Shown here: positions 44,350 to 54,700 of the stretch, one piece after another
Layout of the letters: the number at the start of each line of letters is the position of its first letter
Numbering within the stretch: position 1 is the stretch's first letter
Assembly (NCBI GenBank): GCA_905182755.1
Contig: CAJJCS010000002.1
Span: 248,001 to 312,000, forward strand
From: Aequorivita sp. HC6-5
Lineage (GTDB): Bacteria > Bacteroidota > Bacteroidia > Flavobacteriales > Flavobacteriaceae
Reading direction: 5' to 3'
DNA length: 64,000 nucleotides
Program-made: the position numbers and the translations under genes
The notes under the pieces: generated by a model
What the model was told of the DNA's origin: nothing
Databases searched by the model: none
What the model saw: only the letters and a program-made list of their open reading frames with translations

Positions 44350-45762
44350 ATGAAAAAACTTCTTTTTATTTATTTAGCTTTTGGACTATCCGTTGCTGTT
44401 TCTCAAAACAAGCAACTGCTCTATAATTGGGAGGTAACCCCTCAAACCCTTATGCTTAATCCAGGTGCTTTGGTTACAAATCAGTTTCATGCTGGTATCC
44501 CTTTAGCGTCTCAATTTCATATAAATGTTGGTTCTTCTGGAGTTTCTGTATTTGATATTTTTGCAGATGATGGGGTAGACATCAACACCAAAATTTCAAA
44601 TACAATCTCTAGGTTAAGCTCACGAGATTTTTTTACTGTGAATCAGCAATTAGATGTGTTAAACTTTGGTTGGCTATCCAAGGGTTTAGAGCCTATGTAC
44701 TTCTCTGGCGGAATGTATCAAGAACTTGATGCCATTGCCTATTTTCCTAAAGATATAGCAATTTTGGCCTGGGAGGGCAATAGAGAATATATTGGGAAAG
44801 CCTATGATTTTAATGATATAAGTGCTCGTGCAGATTTGTTAACTGTGTATCATTTTGGGGTGAATAAACAAGTTTCAAAAAAACTAACTGCAGGAGTTCG
44901 CCTTAAACTTTATTCTAGTTTGATTAGCGTAAGTAGTACAAGGAATAAAGGAGCATTTAAAACAACAGTTAGAGAGGGTAGCGCTAATATTTATGAGCAC
45001 ACAGTTACAGATTTGGATGTTGAGGTAAGAACCTCTGGATTTATATCATTAGATGGTTTAGAACAATCTCAAGTACGTAAAAAATTACTTGGCCGAGCTT
45101 TACTTGGCGGTAATCTTGGCATTGGTATAGATGCTGGTATAACTTACCAGTTTGACAACGAGCTTTCTTTAACCGCCTCTGTGCTTGATCTTGGTGCTAT
45201 TTTTCACACCAAAGACACAGAACTTTACAAGGCCAAAGGAGATTATACTCTAGATGGTATTGAGCTTATTTTTCCTGAACTAGAAAATGGAGAACCTACC
45301 ATACCGTATTATGATAATCTAGAAGATGACATTACCCGAGAAATTCCTGTTGACACACTCAATACAGGATATACACAACTACGACCCACAAAAATAAATG
45401 CTGCATTACATTATGATTTTGGCAGATTTGTTGGCGATAATGGAGGGTGTAACTGTAAAAATAATGGCACAAAACAAAAGCGAGTTTCCCAGGCAGGGGT
45501 GCAATACTATAGTATATTTAGGCCTCGAGGACTTCAACTGGCTGGTACATTGTATTACACAAGAAGATTTGGCAACACTCTCTCTATAAAAACAACCTAT
45601 ACTCTAGACAGCTATTCTGCCAAAAATATTGGAGCTGGGATGTTTTTAAATATAGCAGGCGTAAATTTGTTTTTAGCAGCAGATAACCTCCTGCAGATGT
45701 CAAATCTTGCAAAGGCAAATAGTGTATCTTTACAAGTAGGATTAAACTATATATTAAATTAA
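44350..45762 (+). CDS. DUF5723-family putative outer-membrane beta-barrel
   Basis: A 470-residue exported protein (signal peptide AVSQNK) with many amphipathic strands, a C-terminal QVGLNYILN and a family pattern of Bacteroidota DUF5723 (PQTLMLNPGA, FHAGIPLASQFHINVGSSG). The conserved block with two Cys (GGCNCKNNG) lies about two thirds along. Such proteins are predicted outer-membrane barrels of unknown role. It lies between a lipoprotein and a small secreted protein, whose start overlaps its stop by one base (TAATG). Confidence 0.72.
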   Translation: MKKLLFIYLAFGLSVAVSQNKQLLYNWEVTPQTLMLNPGALVTNQFHAGIPLASQFHINVGSSGVSVFDIFADDGVDINTKISNTISRLSSRDFFTVNQQLDVLNFGWLSKGLEPMYFSGGMYQELDAIAYFPKDIAILAWEGNREYIGKAYDFNDISARADLLTVYHFGVNKQVSKKLTAGVRLKLYSSLISVSSTRNKGAFKTTVREGSANIYEHTVTDLDVEVRTSGFISLDGLEQSQVRKKLLGRALLGGNLGIGIDAGITYQFDNELSLTASVLDLGAIFHTKDTELYKAKGDYTLDGIELIFPELENGEPTIPYYDNLEDDITREIPVDTLNTGYTQLRPTKINAALHYDFGRFVGDNGGCNCKNNGTKQKRVSQAGVQYYSIFRPRGLQLAGTLYYTRRFGNTLSIKTTYTLDSYSAKNIGAGMFLNIAGVNLFLAADNLLQMSNLAKANSVSLQVGLNYILN

Positions 45763-46523
45763 TGATGAAACACCTTTTTTTAACCCTAGTTATTATAGTA
45801 ACATGTTCCAATCTTTCTCTGGCCCAAAAGACTTTGAGCGATTATAGTTTTGTGGTTGTGCCAGATGAATTTGAATTTTTATCTAAAGCCAATCAGTATC
45901 AATTAAACGATATGGCTAAATATTATCTAACTAAAAATGGTTTTAACACCTATTATTTTAGTGAATTACCTAGTGTAGATAATTGTGATGGATTATGGGC
46001 AGATGTAGAGTCTATTGCTGGATTTACAAGGACTAAGATCTTGGTTGTTTTAAAAGACTGCAAAGGCATTGAAGTATATAGATCAGAACCAGGTGCTAGC
46101 AAGCAAAAAGAGTATAAAAAATCTTACCAAGATGCTTTGCGTAAAGCGTTTTTGAGCTTTGAAGAGCTTGATGTACAACAAAAAGCAGTAGTGGTAAGAC
46201 CTAGCGCTTCTGATGTGTCTAGTCAGGAAGCTTCTGTAGTTATTGCGCCATTAGAGTCTAAAAGTAATACAGGACCAGTAAATAAGTTTAACGCTTACAC
46301 CTATGATGCAAAGTCATACCTTTTAAAGAAGGTTGAGGGAGGCTATAGTATGTATGATGCCTCTGGGGCAGATTTAATTTTAAAGGGAACTATTGAGGAT
46401 TCTGAAAATGGCTATAGGGCTATGGTCTTTGACGCTAATTACCAGGGGTATTTCCTTGAAAATAATGATTTGAAGCTAGTTGATGAAGATGGGAGATCCA
46501 TTACATTAATTTTTCAGAATTAA
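45762..46523 (+). CDS. Uncharacterised secreted protein of the DUF5723 cluster
   Basis: A 253-residue protein with a signal peptide (NLSLAQK). The N-terminal half (DEFEFLSKANQYQLNDMAKYYL, NCDGLWADV) looks like a compact folded domain; a linker of about 60 residues follows and then a C-terminal domain with MYDASGADLILKGTIEDSE, which resembles the ending of several Bacteroidota secreted proteins. No catalytic motif seen. It overlaps DUF5723 at the start and shares the palindromic TTAA with the convergent rarA stop, so the operon ends here without a terminator. Confidence 0.6.
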   Translation: MMKHLFLTLVIIVTCSNLSLAQKTLSDYSFVVVPDEFEFLSKANQYQLNDMAKYYLTKNGFNTYYFSELPSVDNCDGLWADVESIAGFTRTKILVVLKDCKGIEVYRSEPGASKQKEYKKSYQDALRKAFLSFEELDVQQKAVVVRPSASDVSSQEASVVIAPLESKSNTGPVNKFNAYTYDAKSYLLKKVEGGYSMYDASGADLILKGTIEDSENGYRAMVFDANYQGYFLENNDLKLVDEDGRSITLIFQN

Positions 46524-47818
46524 AAATCATATTTATCTTTCCATAGACTTTTTAAATAGGTCTTTAATTGATTTTCTTTTCCATTATTACCAGGTTGGTA
46601 CAATGTGGTGCCACTAATTTCTTTAGGTAAAAACTCATGAGCCACAAAAGCATTCTCATAATCATGAGCATATGCGTAGTTGTCTCCATACCCTAATTCT
46701 TTCATTAGTTTTGTGGGCGCATTTCTAATAGAAAAAGGCACAGATAGATCACCAGATTGCTTAACGAGTTGTTGTGCTTTTTTAATAGCAAGATAACTAG
46801 CATTACTCTTTGCAGAACTTGCAAGGTATATGGCGCATTGGCTTAAAATAATACTAGACTCTGGAAAACCAATCGAGGTTACAGATTGAAATGTTGCGTT
46901 AGCAAGTAAAAGTGCATTCGGGTTTGCATTTCCAATATCTTCACTGGCAAGAATGACTAACCTTCTTGCAATAAATTTTATATCCTCGCCTCCTTCTATC
47001 ATTCTAGAGAGCCAGTAGACAGCTGCATTTGGATCACTACCGCGTATTGATTTAATAAATGCCGAAACAATATCATAGTGCTGATCTCCAGTTTTATCAT
47101 ACAACACCGTATTTTTTTGCACCTTATGCTGTACCATTTGGTTGGTGATAACCACTTTTTGTTTTTCATCACTTTGCACCTCAGATATTTCAGAAATGAC
47201 CACCAATTCTAAAATATTGAGTAGTTTTCTTGCATCACCTCCAGATAATTTTAAAATGGCCTGTGTTTCTTGCAATTCAATATCATATTTTGATAATACG
47301 GTATCTATTTCTATAGCACGTTTTAAAAGCGCTTCAAGATCTTTTTTAGAAAATGAGTTTAACACATATACTTGACACCTTGAGAGTAGGGCAGGTATAA
47401 CCTCAAAACTTGGGTTTTCTGTAGTGGCGCCAATAAGGGTGATCAATCCTTTTTCTACAGCACTTAGCAGGGAGTCTTGTTGAGATTTACTAAAGCGATG
47501 AATTTCATCTATAAAAAGTATGGGGTTTTTTGTGGTAAACAACCCGTCAGCTTTTTTTGCTTTTTCAATAATTTCTCTTACCGCAGCAACTCCACTATCA
47601 ATGGCGCTTAATTGGTAGAAAGGCCTTTCTGACTCAGATGCTATGATAGTCGCTAAAGTTGTTTTACCAATACCAGGAGGTCCCCAAAATAACATAGAGG
47701 GTATCATACCGCTTTGTAGTTGTTTTGTGAGTGCTCCAGTCTCACCAACTAGATGTTGCTGGCTTAGATAACCCTGGAGTGTCTTTGGCCGTATTCTTTC
47801 TGCAAGTGGAATATTCAT
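46520..47818 (-). CDS. rarA: Replication-associated recombination protein A (RarA/MgsA, AAA+ ATPase)
   Basis: A 432-residue clamp-loader-like ATPase acting at stalled replication forks. Walker A is GPPGIGKTT (about 45-53), Walker [10 protein letters not shown], sensor ATTENPSFE; the C-terminal region ([34 protein letters not shown]) is the tetramerisation part characteristic of RarA. It begins with [22 protein letters not shown]. Convergent with the preceding operon, overlapping at the stop codons by 4 nt (46520-46523). Confidence 0.93.
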   Translation of the reverse strand: MNIPLAERIRPKTLQGYLSQQHLVGETGALTKQLQSGMIPSMLFWGPPGIGKTTLATIIASESERPFYQLSAIDSGVAAVREIIEKAKKADGLFTTKNPILFIDEIHRFSKSQQDSLLSAVEKGLITLIGATTENPSFEVIPALLSRCQVYVLNSFSKKDLEALLKRAIEIDTVLSKYDIELQETQAILKLSGGDARKLLNILELVVISEISEVQSDEKQKVVITNQMVQHKVQKNTVLYDKTGDQHYDIVSAFIKSIRGSDPNAAVYWLSRMIEGGEDIKFIARRLVILASEDIGNANPNALLLANATFQSVTSIGFPESSIILSQCAIYLASSAKSNASYLAIKKAQQLVKQSGDLSVPFSIRNAPTKLMKELGYGDNYAYAHDYENAFVAHEFLPKEISGTTLYQPGNNGKENQLKTYLKSLWKDKYDF

Positions 47819-47904
47819 TTTATAAAGTTACATTTTTAATTTAGCTATTAAACTGACAATTTATCATATTCAAAGTTTTGGATTTGTTTTTGCTATATTG
47901 AGGT

Positions 47905-48657
47905 ATGGTCAAAACACAAAAATTGTATTTCTCTCCTGATGTAGTGCTTTATCCTCTGCTATTTGTGATAATCATGTGGCTGGTGTTTTGGTTTGAAATT
48001 AGGTTTGGTGAAGATTTTACTCCCTATGGTATACACCCAGGTAAGGTGGAGGGCATAAGAGGTGTGTTGTTTGGCCCTTTTATACACGGTAATTTAAAGC
48101 ATCTGTTCAACAATAGTATCCCTATGTTAGTGTTGGGTACTGCACTTTTTTATTTTTATCGCCCTTTGCGTTGGCAAGTGTTTATTTTGGGTTTTGTTAT
48201 TACGGGTCTTATAACTTGGGCTATTGGCCGCCCTGCAAACCATATTGGCGCTAGTGGGATTGTTTATTTATTGGCTTCTTTTTTATTCTTTAAAGGAATT
48301 ATCTCAAAGCAATACCAACTTACGGCACTTTCTTTTGCGGTTGTATTTGTGTATGGTAGTTTGCTTTGGTATGTATTCCCTTTAGATACCCATATATCTT
48401 GGGAAGGACATTTATCTGGTTTTGGGGTTGGTTTGTTATTGGCTTTTTTATATAAGGGTAAAGCCACAGTCACCAATAAAAAATTTGATTGGGAAGCTGA
48501 AGATTACCTGCCGGAGAATGACCCTTTTATGCAGCAATTTGATGCAGATGGAAATTTTATTGAAATCAAACAAACCCCAGATGACCAGCAACTAAGTACT
48601 ACATCAAAAAATGATGTAGGTGTTGTTTACACTATTGTGAAACAAAAAAAAGAGTAG
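47905..48657 (+). CDS. Rhomboid-family intramembrane serine protease
   Basis: A 250-residue membrane protein with about six segments and a soluble C-terminal tail. The catalytic dyad of rhomboids is present: Ser in GASGIVY and His in EGHLSGF. HGNLKHLFNNSIPML, near the N-terminal half, is the conserved HxxxN segment. It cleaves substrate proteins within the membrane. The tail (about 190-250; acidic, Gln/Pro-rich) is not conserved. It lies 6 nt from the convergent rlmB gene. Confidence 0.9.
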   Translation: MVKTQKLYFSPDVVLYPLLFVIIMWLVFWFEIRFGEDFTPYGIHPGKVEGIRGVLFGPFIHGNLKHLFNNSIPMLVLGTALFYFYRPLRWQVFILGFVITGLITWAIGRPANHIGASGIVYLLASFLFFKGIISKQYQLTALSFAVVFVYGSLLWYVFPLDTHISWEGHLSGFGVGLLLAFLYKGKATVTNKKFDWEAEDYLPENDPFMQQFDADGNFIEIKQTPDDQQLSTTSKNDVGVVYTIVKQKKE

Positions 48658-48663
48658 GTTTTT

Positions 48664-49401
48664 TTACTTTGATCGTTGACGCACTACCTCATATAATAAA
48701 GCACCACAAGCAACAGATACATTTAATGAGTTAATAACACCTAGTAGGGGTAATGAAGCTTTTTTATCTACGATAGAAAGCACAGATTTTGAAACTCCAA
48801 GACCTTCAGATCCCATAACAATTGCCATAGGTTCATTTAATTCTAGATTGTATATAGTGTCTTGTGTCTTTTCTGTGGCAGCAATGGTTGTGATACCACT
48901 TCCTTGAAGGTAATAAATAGCATCTTTAATATGGTCTACTTTACAGATTGGGATATTAAATATAGCTCCTGCAGAAGTTTTAACAGTATCTCCACTTACA
49001 GGTGCTCCTCCCTTTTTTTGTATAATAACGCCATCAACTCCTGTACATTCTGCTGTTCTTAGAATGGCACCAAAATTTCTAACATCACTAATCTGGTCTA
49101 GAATTAAAAACAAAGGTTTTTTTTCGCTTTCTAGTACCGCCTCTACCATGGTCTCTAACCCAACAAATTCTATGGGAGAACTTATTAAAATAATTCCTTG
49201 GTGGTTGCTACGGCATAGTTTCTCCATCTTTTCAAGAGGGACATAGGAGATTGTAGTGTTTAATGCCTCAAGATCTGCCACAATAGCGTCAATCTTAGGG
49301 CTTTGAAGTCCTTTTTGGACATATGCCTTGTCTATGGTTTGTTTAGCCTTTAAAGCCTCTATAACAGGGTAAATTCCAAATAATAATGTCTCTTTCTTCA
49401 T
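48664..49401 (-). CDS. rlmB: 23S rRNA (guanosine-2'-O-)-methyltransferase, RlmB/TrmH family
   Basis: A 245-residue SpoU methyltransferase. SPOUT knot motifs are LDQISDVRNFGAILRTAE (motif 1), MGSEGLGVS (motif 2) and SLNVSVACGALLYE (motif 3), preceded by a small substrate-binding domain. RlmB methylates G2251 of 23S rRNA. The ATG at 49401 (MKKETLLFG) is preferred over an in-frame start at 49422, since a minus-strand TATTTTTG (49406-49413) ends only 4 nt upstream, so the transcript may be leaderless. Confidence 0.9.
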   Translation of the reverse strand: MKKETLLFGIYPVIEALKAKQTIDKAYVQKGLQSPKIDAIVADLEALNTTISYVPLEKMEKLCRSNHQGIILISSPIEFVGLETMVEAVLESEKKPLFLILDQISDVRNFGAILRTAECTGVDGVIIQKKGGAPVSGDTVKTSAGAIFNIPICKVDHIKDAIYYLQGSGITTIAATEKTQDTIYNLELNEPMAIVMGSEGLGVSKSVLSIVDKKASLPLLGVINSLNVSVACGALLYEVVRQRSK

Positions 49402-49405
49402 TGTG

Positions 49406-49413
49406 CAAAAATA
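49406..49413 (-). promoter_or_regulatory. Candidate -7 element of rlmB, 4 nt before the ATG
   Basis: Minus-strand TATTTTTG matches TAnnTTTG, followed by CACA and the start codon. The spacing is the same as at purK. No -33 element at 19 nt, and the upstream terminator hairpin of the SusD operon occupies that position. Confidence 0.4.
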
Positions 49414-49443
49414 AAAAACCATCCTTAGAAAAGGATGGTTTTT
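49413..49443 (-). terminator. Terminator of the SusC/SusD operon
   Basis: On the minus strand ACCATCCTT and AAGGATGGT form a stem with a 4-nt loop, followed by a run of T. It lies 24 nt after the stop of the third gene in the operon. Confidence 0.85.
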
Positions 49444-49466
49444 AAAATATATTAACTAATTATTTA

Positions 49467-50039
49467 CTAGTTAGCGTCTTCGAAGCTTACTTCCCAGTTA
49501 AATGCGGCTAGTAAACCTGCTGCGCTTGTTAGCACACCACTTGTTTGCCCACCGTTCCAAGAACCTGCATTTTCAGGATCATCTCCATCAGGATATGAAC
49601 CACCTGGAGCCGTACCGTCATAAACAGAACCGTCTACAGTTGTAACTACACCAAAGAATTCGAAAGAATCATCTTCTACAAAAACAGAAGCATCAACTCC
49701 AAATAATTCAGCCATGTCTGCAGTTGTGAAACTTACATCATATGGGAATGTTGTTGTTGAACCAAAAACTAAAGCCTCTGAAGGTGCACCTGCAAAATCT
49801 CCAACAACAGTTACATCGTAAGTTGCAACAGTTCCGTTAGGATCTTCAGTCATCGCGCTAAAAGAAGCGGTAGCTGGATCAGCGCCCATATCAAATTCTG
49901 GAGCACTTACAAACTTTACAAAACCTCCGTTAGTTAGTTGTGGAAAACGTGCTTTATCTTCATCTTCACAGCTAGTAAAAGTAACTGTAGATAATATTGC
50001 TACAAATACTAGAGAGAATATTTTATTTATATTTTTCAT
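49467..50039 (-). CDS. Lipoprotein of the SusC/SusD operon
   Basis: A 190-residue lipoprotein (signal peptide and lipobox TFTSC, Cys24). Two beta-sandwich-like blocks follow: FPQLTNGGFVKF, and TYDVTVVGDFAGAPSEALVF/FPYDVSFTTADMAELFGVD, suggestive of an Ig-like domain as in N-terminal modules of SusE/SusF-like surface glycan or peptide-binding proteins. It is the third gene of the operon, 25 nt after susD, and precedes a terminator. Probable role: surface accessory to the SusC/SusD importer. Substrate unknown. Confidence 0.65.
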   Translation of the reverse strand: MKNINKIFSLVFVAILSTVTFTSCEDEDKARFPQLTNGGFVKFVSAPEFDMGADPATASFSAMTEDPNGTVATYDVTVVGDFAGAPSEALVFGSTTTFPYDVSFTTADMAELFGVDASVFVEDDSFEFFGVVTTVDGSVYDGTAPGGSYPDGDDPENAGSWNGGQTSGVLTSAAGLLAAFNWEVSFEDAN

Positions 50040-50064
50040 AATTAAAGTATTTAATTAAAATGGA

Positions 50065-51686
50065 TTAGTTAATGAAACCAGCTGGGTTAGTATCCCAGAA
50101 TACTTGGTTATCTGCAGTAGTTTGATCTACGTTAGGATTCGTATTTACTTCCGATTCCGGATATCTGAAAGATCTTGGGAATACTCCTACTGGTACAACA
50201 CCAGTTTGTAGTGTAGGATATCCAGTTCTTCTGTACATGTTGTAAGGCTCTATACCGTTACCCCAAGAAGCGATGTACCATTCTCTAATTACAATAGCTA
50301 ATTTAGCATCGTTTCCTGATGCAGCATCGTACTCTGCTAATACTCTAGCAATGTAGTCACTTATATCTGCAGATGTTGCAGCATAGTCTATAGTCTCGTC
50401 ATCTTCATCAGTAGTGGTTAAAGAACCTGAAAAGTCAGTTACTTTGTCCATACTAAGAGAAATACCTGCTTCTAGTAATGCTCTAGAATCAACACCAACT
50501 CCTAAATCTAATCCTGCCTCAGCTAGTGCAAAGTGGGTAAAAGATGATAAGAATATTGGGTTTATACCTTCACCATTAAGAGTTTGGGTATTACTAGAAT
50601 CTGTTCTGTTGAATTGATTGTTGTCAAAAGCTCCACCACCTGGATATACTCCCCATGTAGTTCTTCTTGTGTTATCATTTGGAATTCCTTCATCATCTCC
50701 ATGATCTCTACCCCAGTACTTGTTTCCAACATAACAGTAGTCATAGATGTCGTCTCCTGCACATGGAAGGTTAGATCCTGATGGTGCATCATCTCTTTGT
50801 CGGTATAAGTAGTATCGTAGTCTTGGATCTGCAATTCCTGTTTCAACATAAGGAGCCTCAGCATCACCTGCGTTTAACATATCTAAAAATCCATTACTCA
50901 TGTAAAATCCAGTTCCATTAGGATAGTTTCCTTGAAATATTGGACTTCTTGATTCTGGAGATGTAGCATGAAGAGTAGTTGAACTGAAAATCTTCATCAT
51001 CAGTATCAATAATGTTTTCTGACAATAAAGCAGAAATAGCTCCACCATTACCCATGTTTAAGTGAGCTTTTAATTTTAGTGTATTTGCAACAGCAATCCA
51101 GTTGTCTGCGTCAAAACTACCATAGAATAAATCTTGTGGTATTACTGCAGACACTTCGCCTAAATTAGAAATAGCTGTATCTAATAAAGCTATTTGAGCA
51201 GCGTATACATCTTCGCCAGCATCTAATTCTGGTGTTGGGAAATCACCAAACTGATTTGCTTGGCTGTAAGGTACATCTCCTACATAATCAACAAGTGATA
51301 TGTACGTGTAAGCCTCCATAATTTGTGCTAGTGCTACATGATAAGGTAATTGGTACTTCACTTGCTGCATTTATTTCCTCTATAAGGTCTACGTTTGCAA
51401 ACATGTTGTAAGCAGATGACCATGTCCCGTTTAATGAATTAACAGTAACACTTCCGTTGTACTGACCAAATTGAGCAGTCATACGTGTAATGTTACTTGA
51501 TGATCCTCTAAACCCACTAACAATACCATTAAATGATAATTGAATTGAGTTTAATACAAAATTTGGACTTGCCACATCTGCACCAATTGCATTAGGGTTG
51601 TCTAGTAAATCTAGCTCTGTTGTCTCACATCCAGTGAATAAAGCCAACATAGCTGATACGAATGTTATTTTTAAAATATTTTTCAT
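50065..51686 (-). pseudogene. SusD/RagB-family lipoprotein, broken by two +1 frameshifts
   Basis: Three frames give one protein of 539 residues. Frame one has the lipoprotein signal (LFTGCETTELDLLDNP) and N-terminal tetratricopeptide part, frame two VPYSQANQFGDFPTPELDAGEDVYAAQIALLD, and frame three the C-terminal domain ending with VFWDTNPAGFIN. SusD binds substrate at the cell surface and lids the SusC barrel. The breaks lie near 51343-51353 and 50979-50990; removing one base at each gives a continuous frame (for example PYHVALAQIMEAYTY after the first) and whole-codon length. Flanked by susC upstream and a lipoprotein gene downstream. Substrate unknown; peptides or glycans are both possible. 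Confidence 0.85.
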
Positions 51687-51710
51687 AATATATAATTAAA
51701 TTTTTAAGGG

Positions 51711-51760
51711 TACACTAGTATAACAAGGTGGTAAAATAATTACCACCTCACTAGTACCTT
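51711..51760 (-). repeat. Inverted repeat between susC and susD
   Basis: An interrupted hairpin with inner arms GGTGGTAA/TTACCACC and outer arms CTAGTA/CTAGTACC within the 80-nt gap between susC and susD. Without a T-tract downstream on the minus strand it is more likely an mRNA-processing or partial-termination structure than a full terminator; such hairpins tune SusC:SusD stoichiometry in this phylum. Confidence 0.6.
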
Positions 51761-51766
51761 TTTTTT

Positions 51767-54700
51767 TTAAAATGTTGCTTTTATACCAAATGAGTAACGC
51801 TTAGATGTAGGTCCCGTTTGGAATTCTAAACCTTGACCGTTTCCTGTACCAACACTCAATGCTTCTGGATCAATGTTAAATGCATCAGGAATATTTACTG
51901 CCTTTACATATAAGTTTTGACCAGATAACGAGAATGAGATATTTCCGAAAGGAGTTTTCTCTAACATTTTCTCTGTTAGTGAGTATGTCAATGAAGCTTC
52001 TCTCAAACGTATGTGAGATGCGTCATACATACCTTGTCCAGATGGATCAACTAAGTTGATAAAGTATAGATCATTAGCACCAATTTGAATATTGTTTTGG
52101 ATTGGTAGGTCATCATCCCCTAATAATAACTGACCTGTTGTAGGGTTAGCTAATAATCCTGGAATAACATATGTTCCTTCTCTGTTATCAACGTTTACCT
52201 GTTGTTACACCACGACGGTAGAACTGAGATGCAGTTTGAGAATAGATATCACCACCATGTGTGTATTCCAATTGTGCAGATACAGCTAGTTGCTTGTACG
52301 TTAACGTATTAATCGTAGTTACTGTCCAGTCTGCGTTTGGATCACCAATTGTTTCAATACCTCTACCTAAATCACCTTCTGAGTCAAGAATTTGACCCGT
52401 ACCTGGATTAATTAGTAATGCACCGTTTACACCTGTTCCGTAAGGGTTGAAGTCAGCACTCGTCTGGATCGTTATTGATGTTTGATTCTGCATATCTCGC
52501 AGCATACCCACCTTTAATTACACCTAACGCTTCACCTTCAGAAGCATAGTTTCCTAAGTTAGAGAATCCAGCATACGCAAAAGATTCAACACCACCTAAG
52601 TCAATAACTGTGTTTTCTGCAGCACTAAAGTTGTTACGTACCTTCCAATTGAAGTTATCACTCTTGATTAGTGTAAAGTCTAAACCTAATTCTACACCTT
52701 CTATTTGCGTTTCTGCAATGTTATCAGATGTGAATGTTGCTCCAGTAGATGGAGAAATTGGTCTGTTTACAATTTGATCTTGTATTGATCTTTTGTATAT
52801 AGTTGCATCAATACTAATTCTTTTCTTGAATAAGTCTGCCTCTAAACCAAGTTCAAACTCTTTTTGAAGTTCTGGTTTTAGATTAACATTTCCTAAGAAA
52901 GAAGATAGTCCGTTTGTAGTAATTGCATTTCCATCACTATCTATCACTGCAGAAGCTGTAGAGTTAAATCCTGTTCTTGTAGAATATACTCCTGGGAATC
53001 TTGCAGAGGTACCGTAACCTGCACGGAACTTCAAGTAGTTTAGAGCATCAGATGATCCACCATCCATAGATGTTGGAACAAACGCTAAAGAAGCACCAGG
53101 GTAGAATAACGAATTGTTTTCTGCCTCAAGGGTTGAAGCCCAGTCATTACGACCAGATAATGTTAAGAATAAGTATCCACCATAATCAAAAGCAGCTTCA
53201 CCATAAGCACCTAATATATTTTGTTGTGCTTGGAAAGTTAAACTACCCGCAACTGGATCATTAATTGTTTGGTCAATAAAGTTGTCATGGTCAAAGAAAC
53301 CAAATACTACTTGGTTTTGACTTGACTGTCCAAATTGCTCGTAGGTATCACGTCTTGCGTTGAAACCTAGTTGAGTTGTTAAACTAAATTCATCAGCAAG
53401 CTCAATGTTGTTGAAACTAAAGTTTAAGTTGTGGTCAAAAATAAAGTTTGTACCGTTAGTTGTTCTTAAGTAACCTGTCGTGTATGGTGCCGTAACACTT
53501 CCTCGAGCTGCTTTAAACTCTTGAGTTTCGTTGTATGTATCCAAACCAAAACGGTAAGAGATAGATGCGTTGTCAGAGATTTCATAAGAAGCACCTAACT
53601 TACCGTAAAAACGATTTGTTTTTTGCTCACTACCTGCGTAGTTAGATAACCATCTTGGATTTTCTTGATCTGTTCTGTAATATACACTAGATCTATCGTT
53701 TGGATTTTCGTAAGGGATATTATTTAGATCCAAGTTTCTTGGCATAAATAATGTTCTTGTAAAAATAGATAAAGCTCCACCTGCGTTGTTTGCAGCAATT
53801 GGTGGTGTATTTACTCTCGTGCTACTAAAGTTAGCAGTTCCGTTAAATGAAAATTTGTTAGAAAGTTTCGTAGAACCACCAAGTCCAATGTTGTAACGAG
53901 TTAAACCGTTGTTTCTGATGTACCCATCTTCAGTTGTATAACCAAAGTTTAAGTTGTAACGTGTGTTACCATCATTTCCAGGAGATCCTGCAACATTCAC
54001 AGACATTGACTGACCCAGCCCAGTTCTAAAGAAATCTTTTACGTTATTAGGTGCAGCTACATAAGGAATTTTTAATCCGTCATATTCAGGGAATAAGTTT
54101 CCAAAAGAAGCATACGGGTGAGATACCTCAAGACCAGCGTCAAAACGTGCTCCCCAGTTACCTACATAACCAGAGTTGATTGTGTTATCAGCTCCTTGAC
54201 CATACTCATTTTGGTAATCTGCAAGGTTAGAGATTTCTGTTTGGTATACAGAAGAGTTAACAGTTACCTCAAACTTTTTGTTTAAGTCTTTGTTAGATCC
54301 GTTTTTCGTTGTAATAAGTACAACACCATTTCTACCTTGTTGTCCGTATAATACAGAAGCACTCAAACCTTTTAAGATTTGTACGCTTTCAACATTGTTT
54401 GGATCTAAATCCAAGAAACGGCTACTTGTTACTGTGTTACCACCACCAAAACCTGTTTGTTGGTTTGTACCAGAGTCGAAAGGAACACCATCTACAATAA
54501 ATAAAGGTTGGTTGCTACCATTAATAGAACTTCTACCACGAATAACAAAGTTAGTACCAGATCCAGTTGCTCCACTGTTACCTACAATCTGAACACCGGC
54601 AACTTTACCATTTAATGATCTAACAACGTCAGATTCTGGTTTGTTTTCGATTTCATCAGCTTGTAGTGTTGTAACTGCATATCCTAAAGACTTACGTTCT

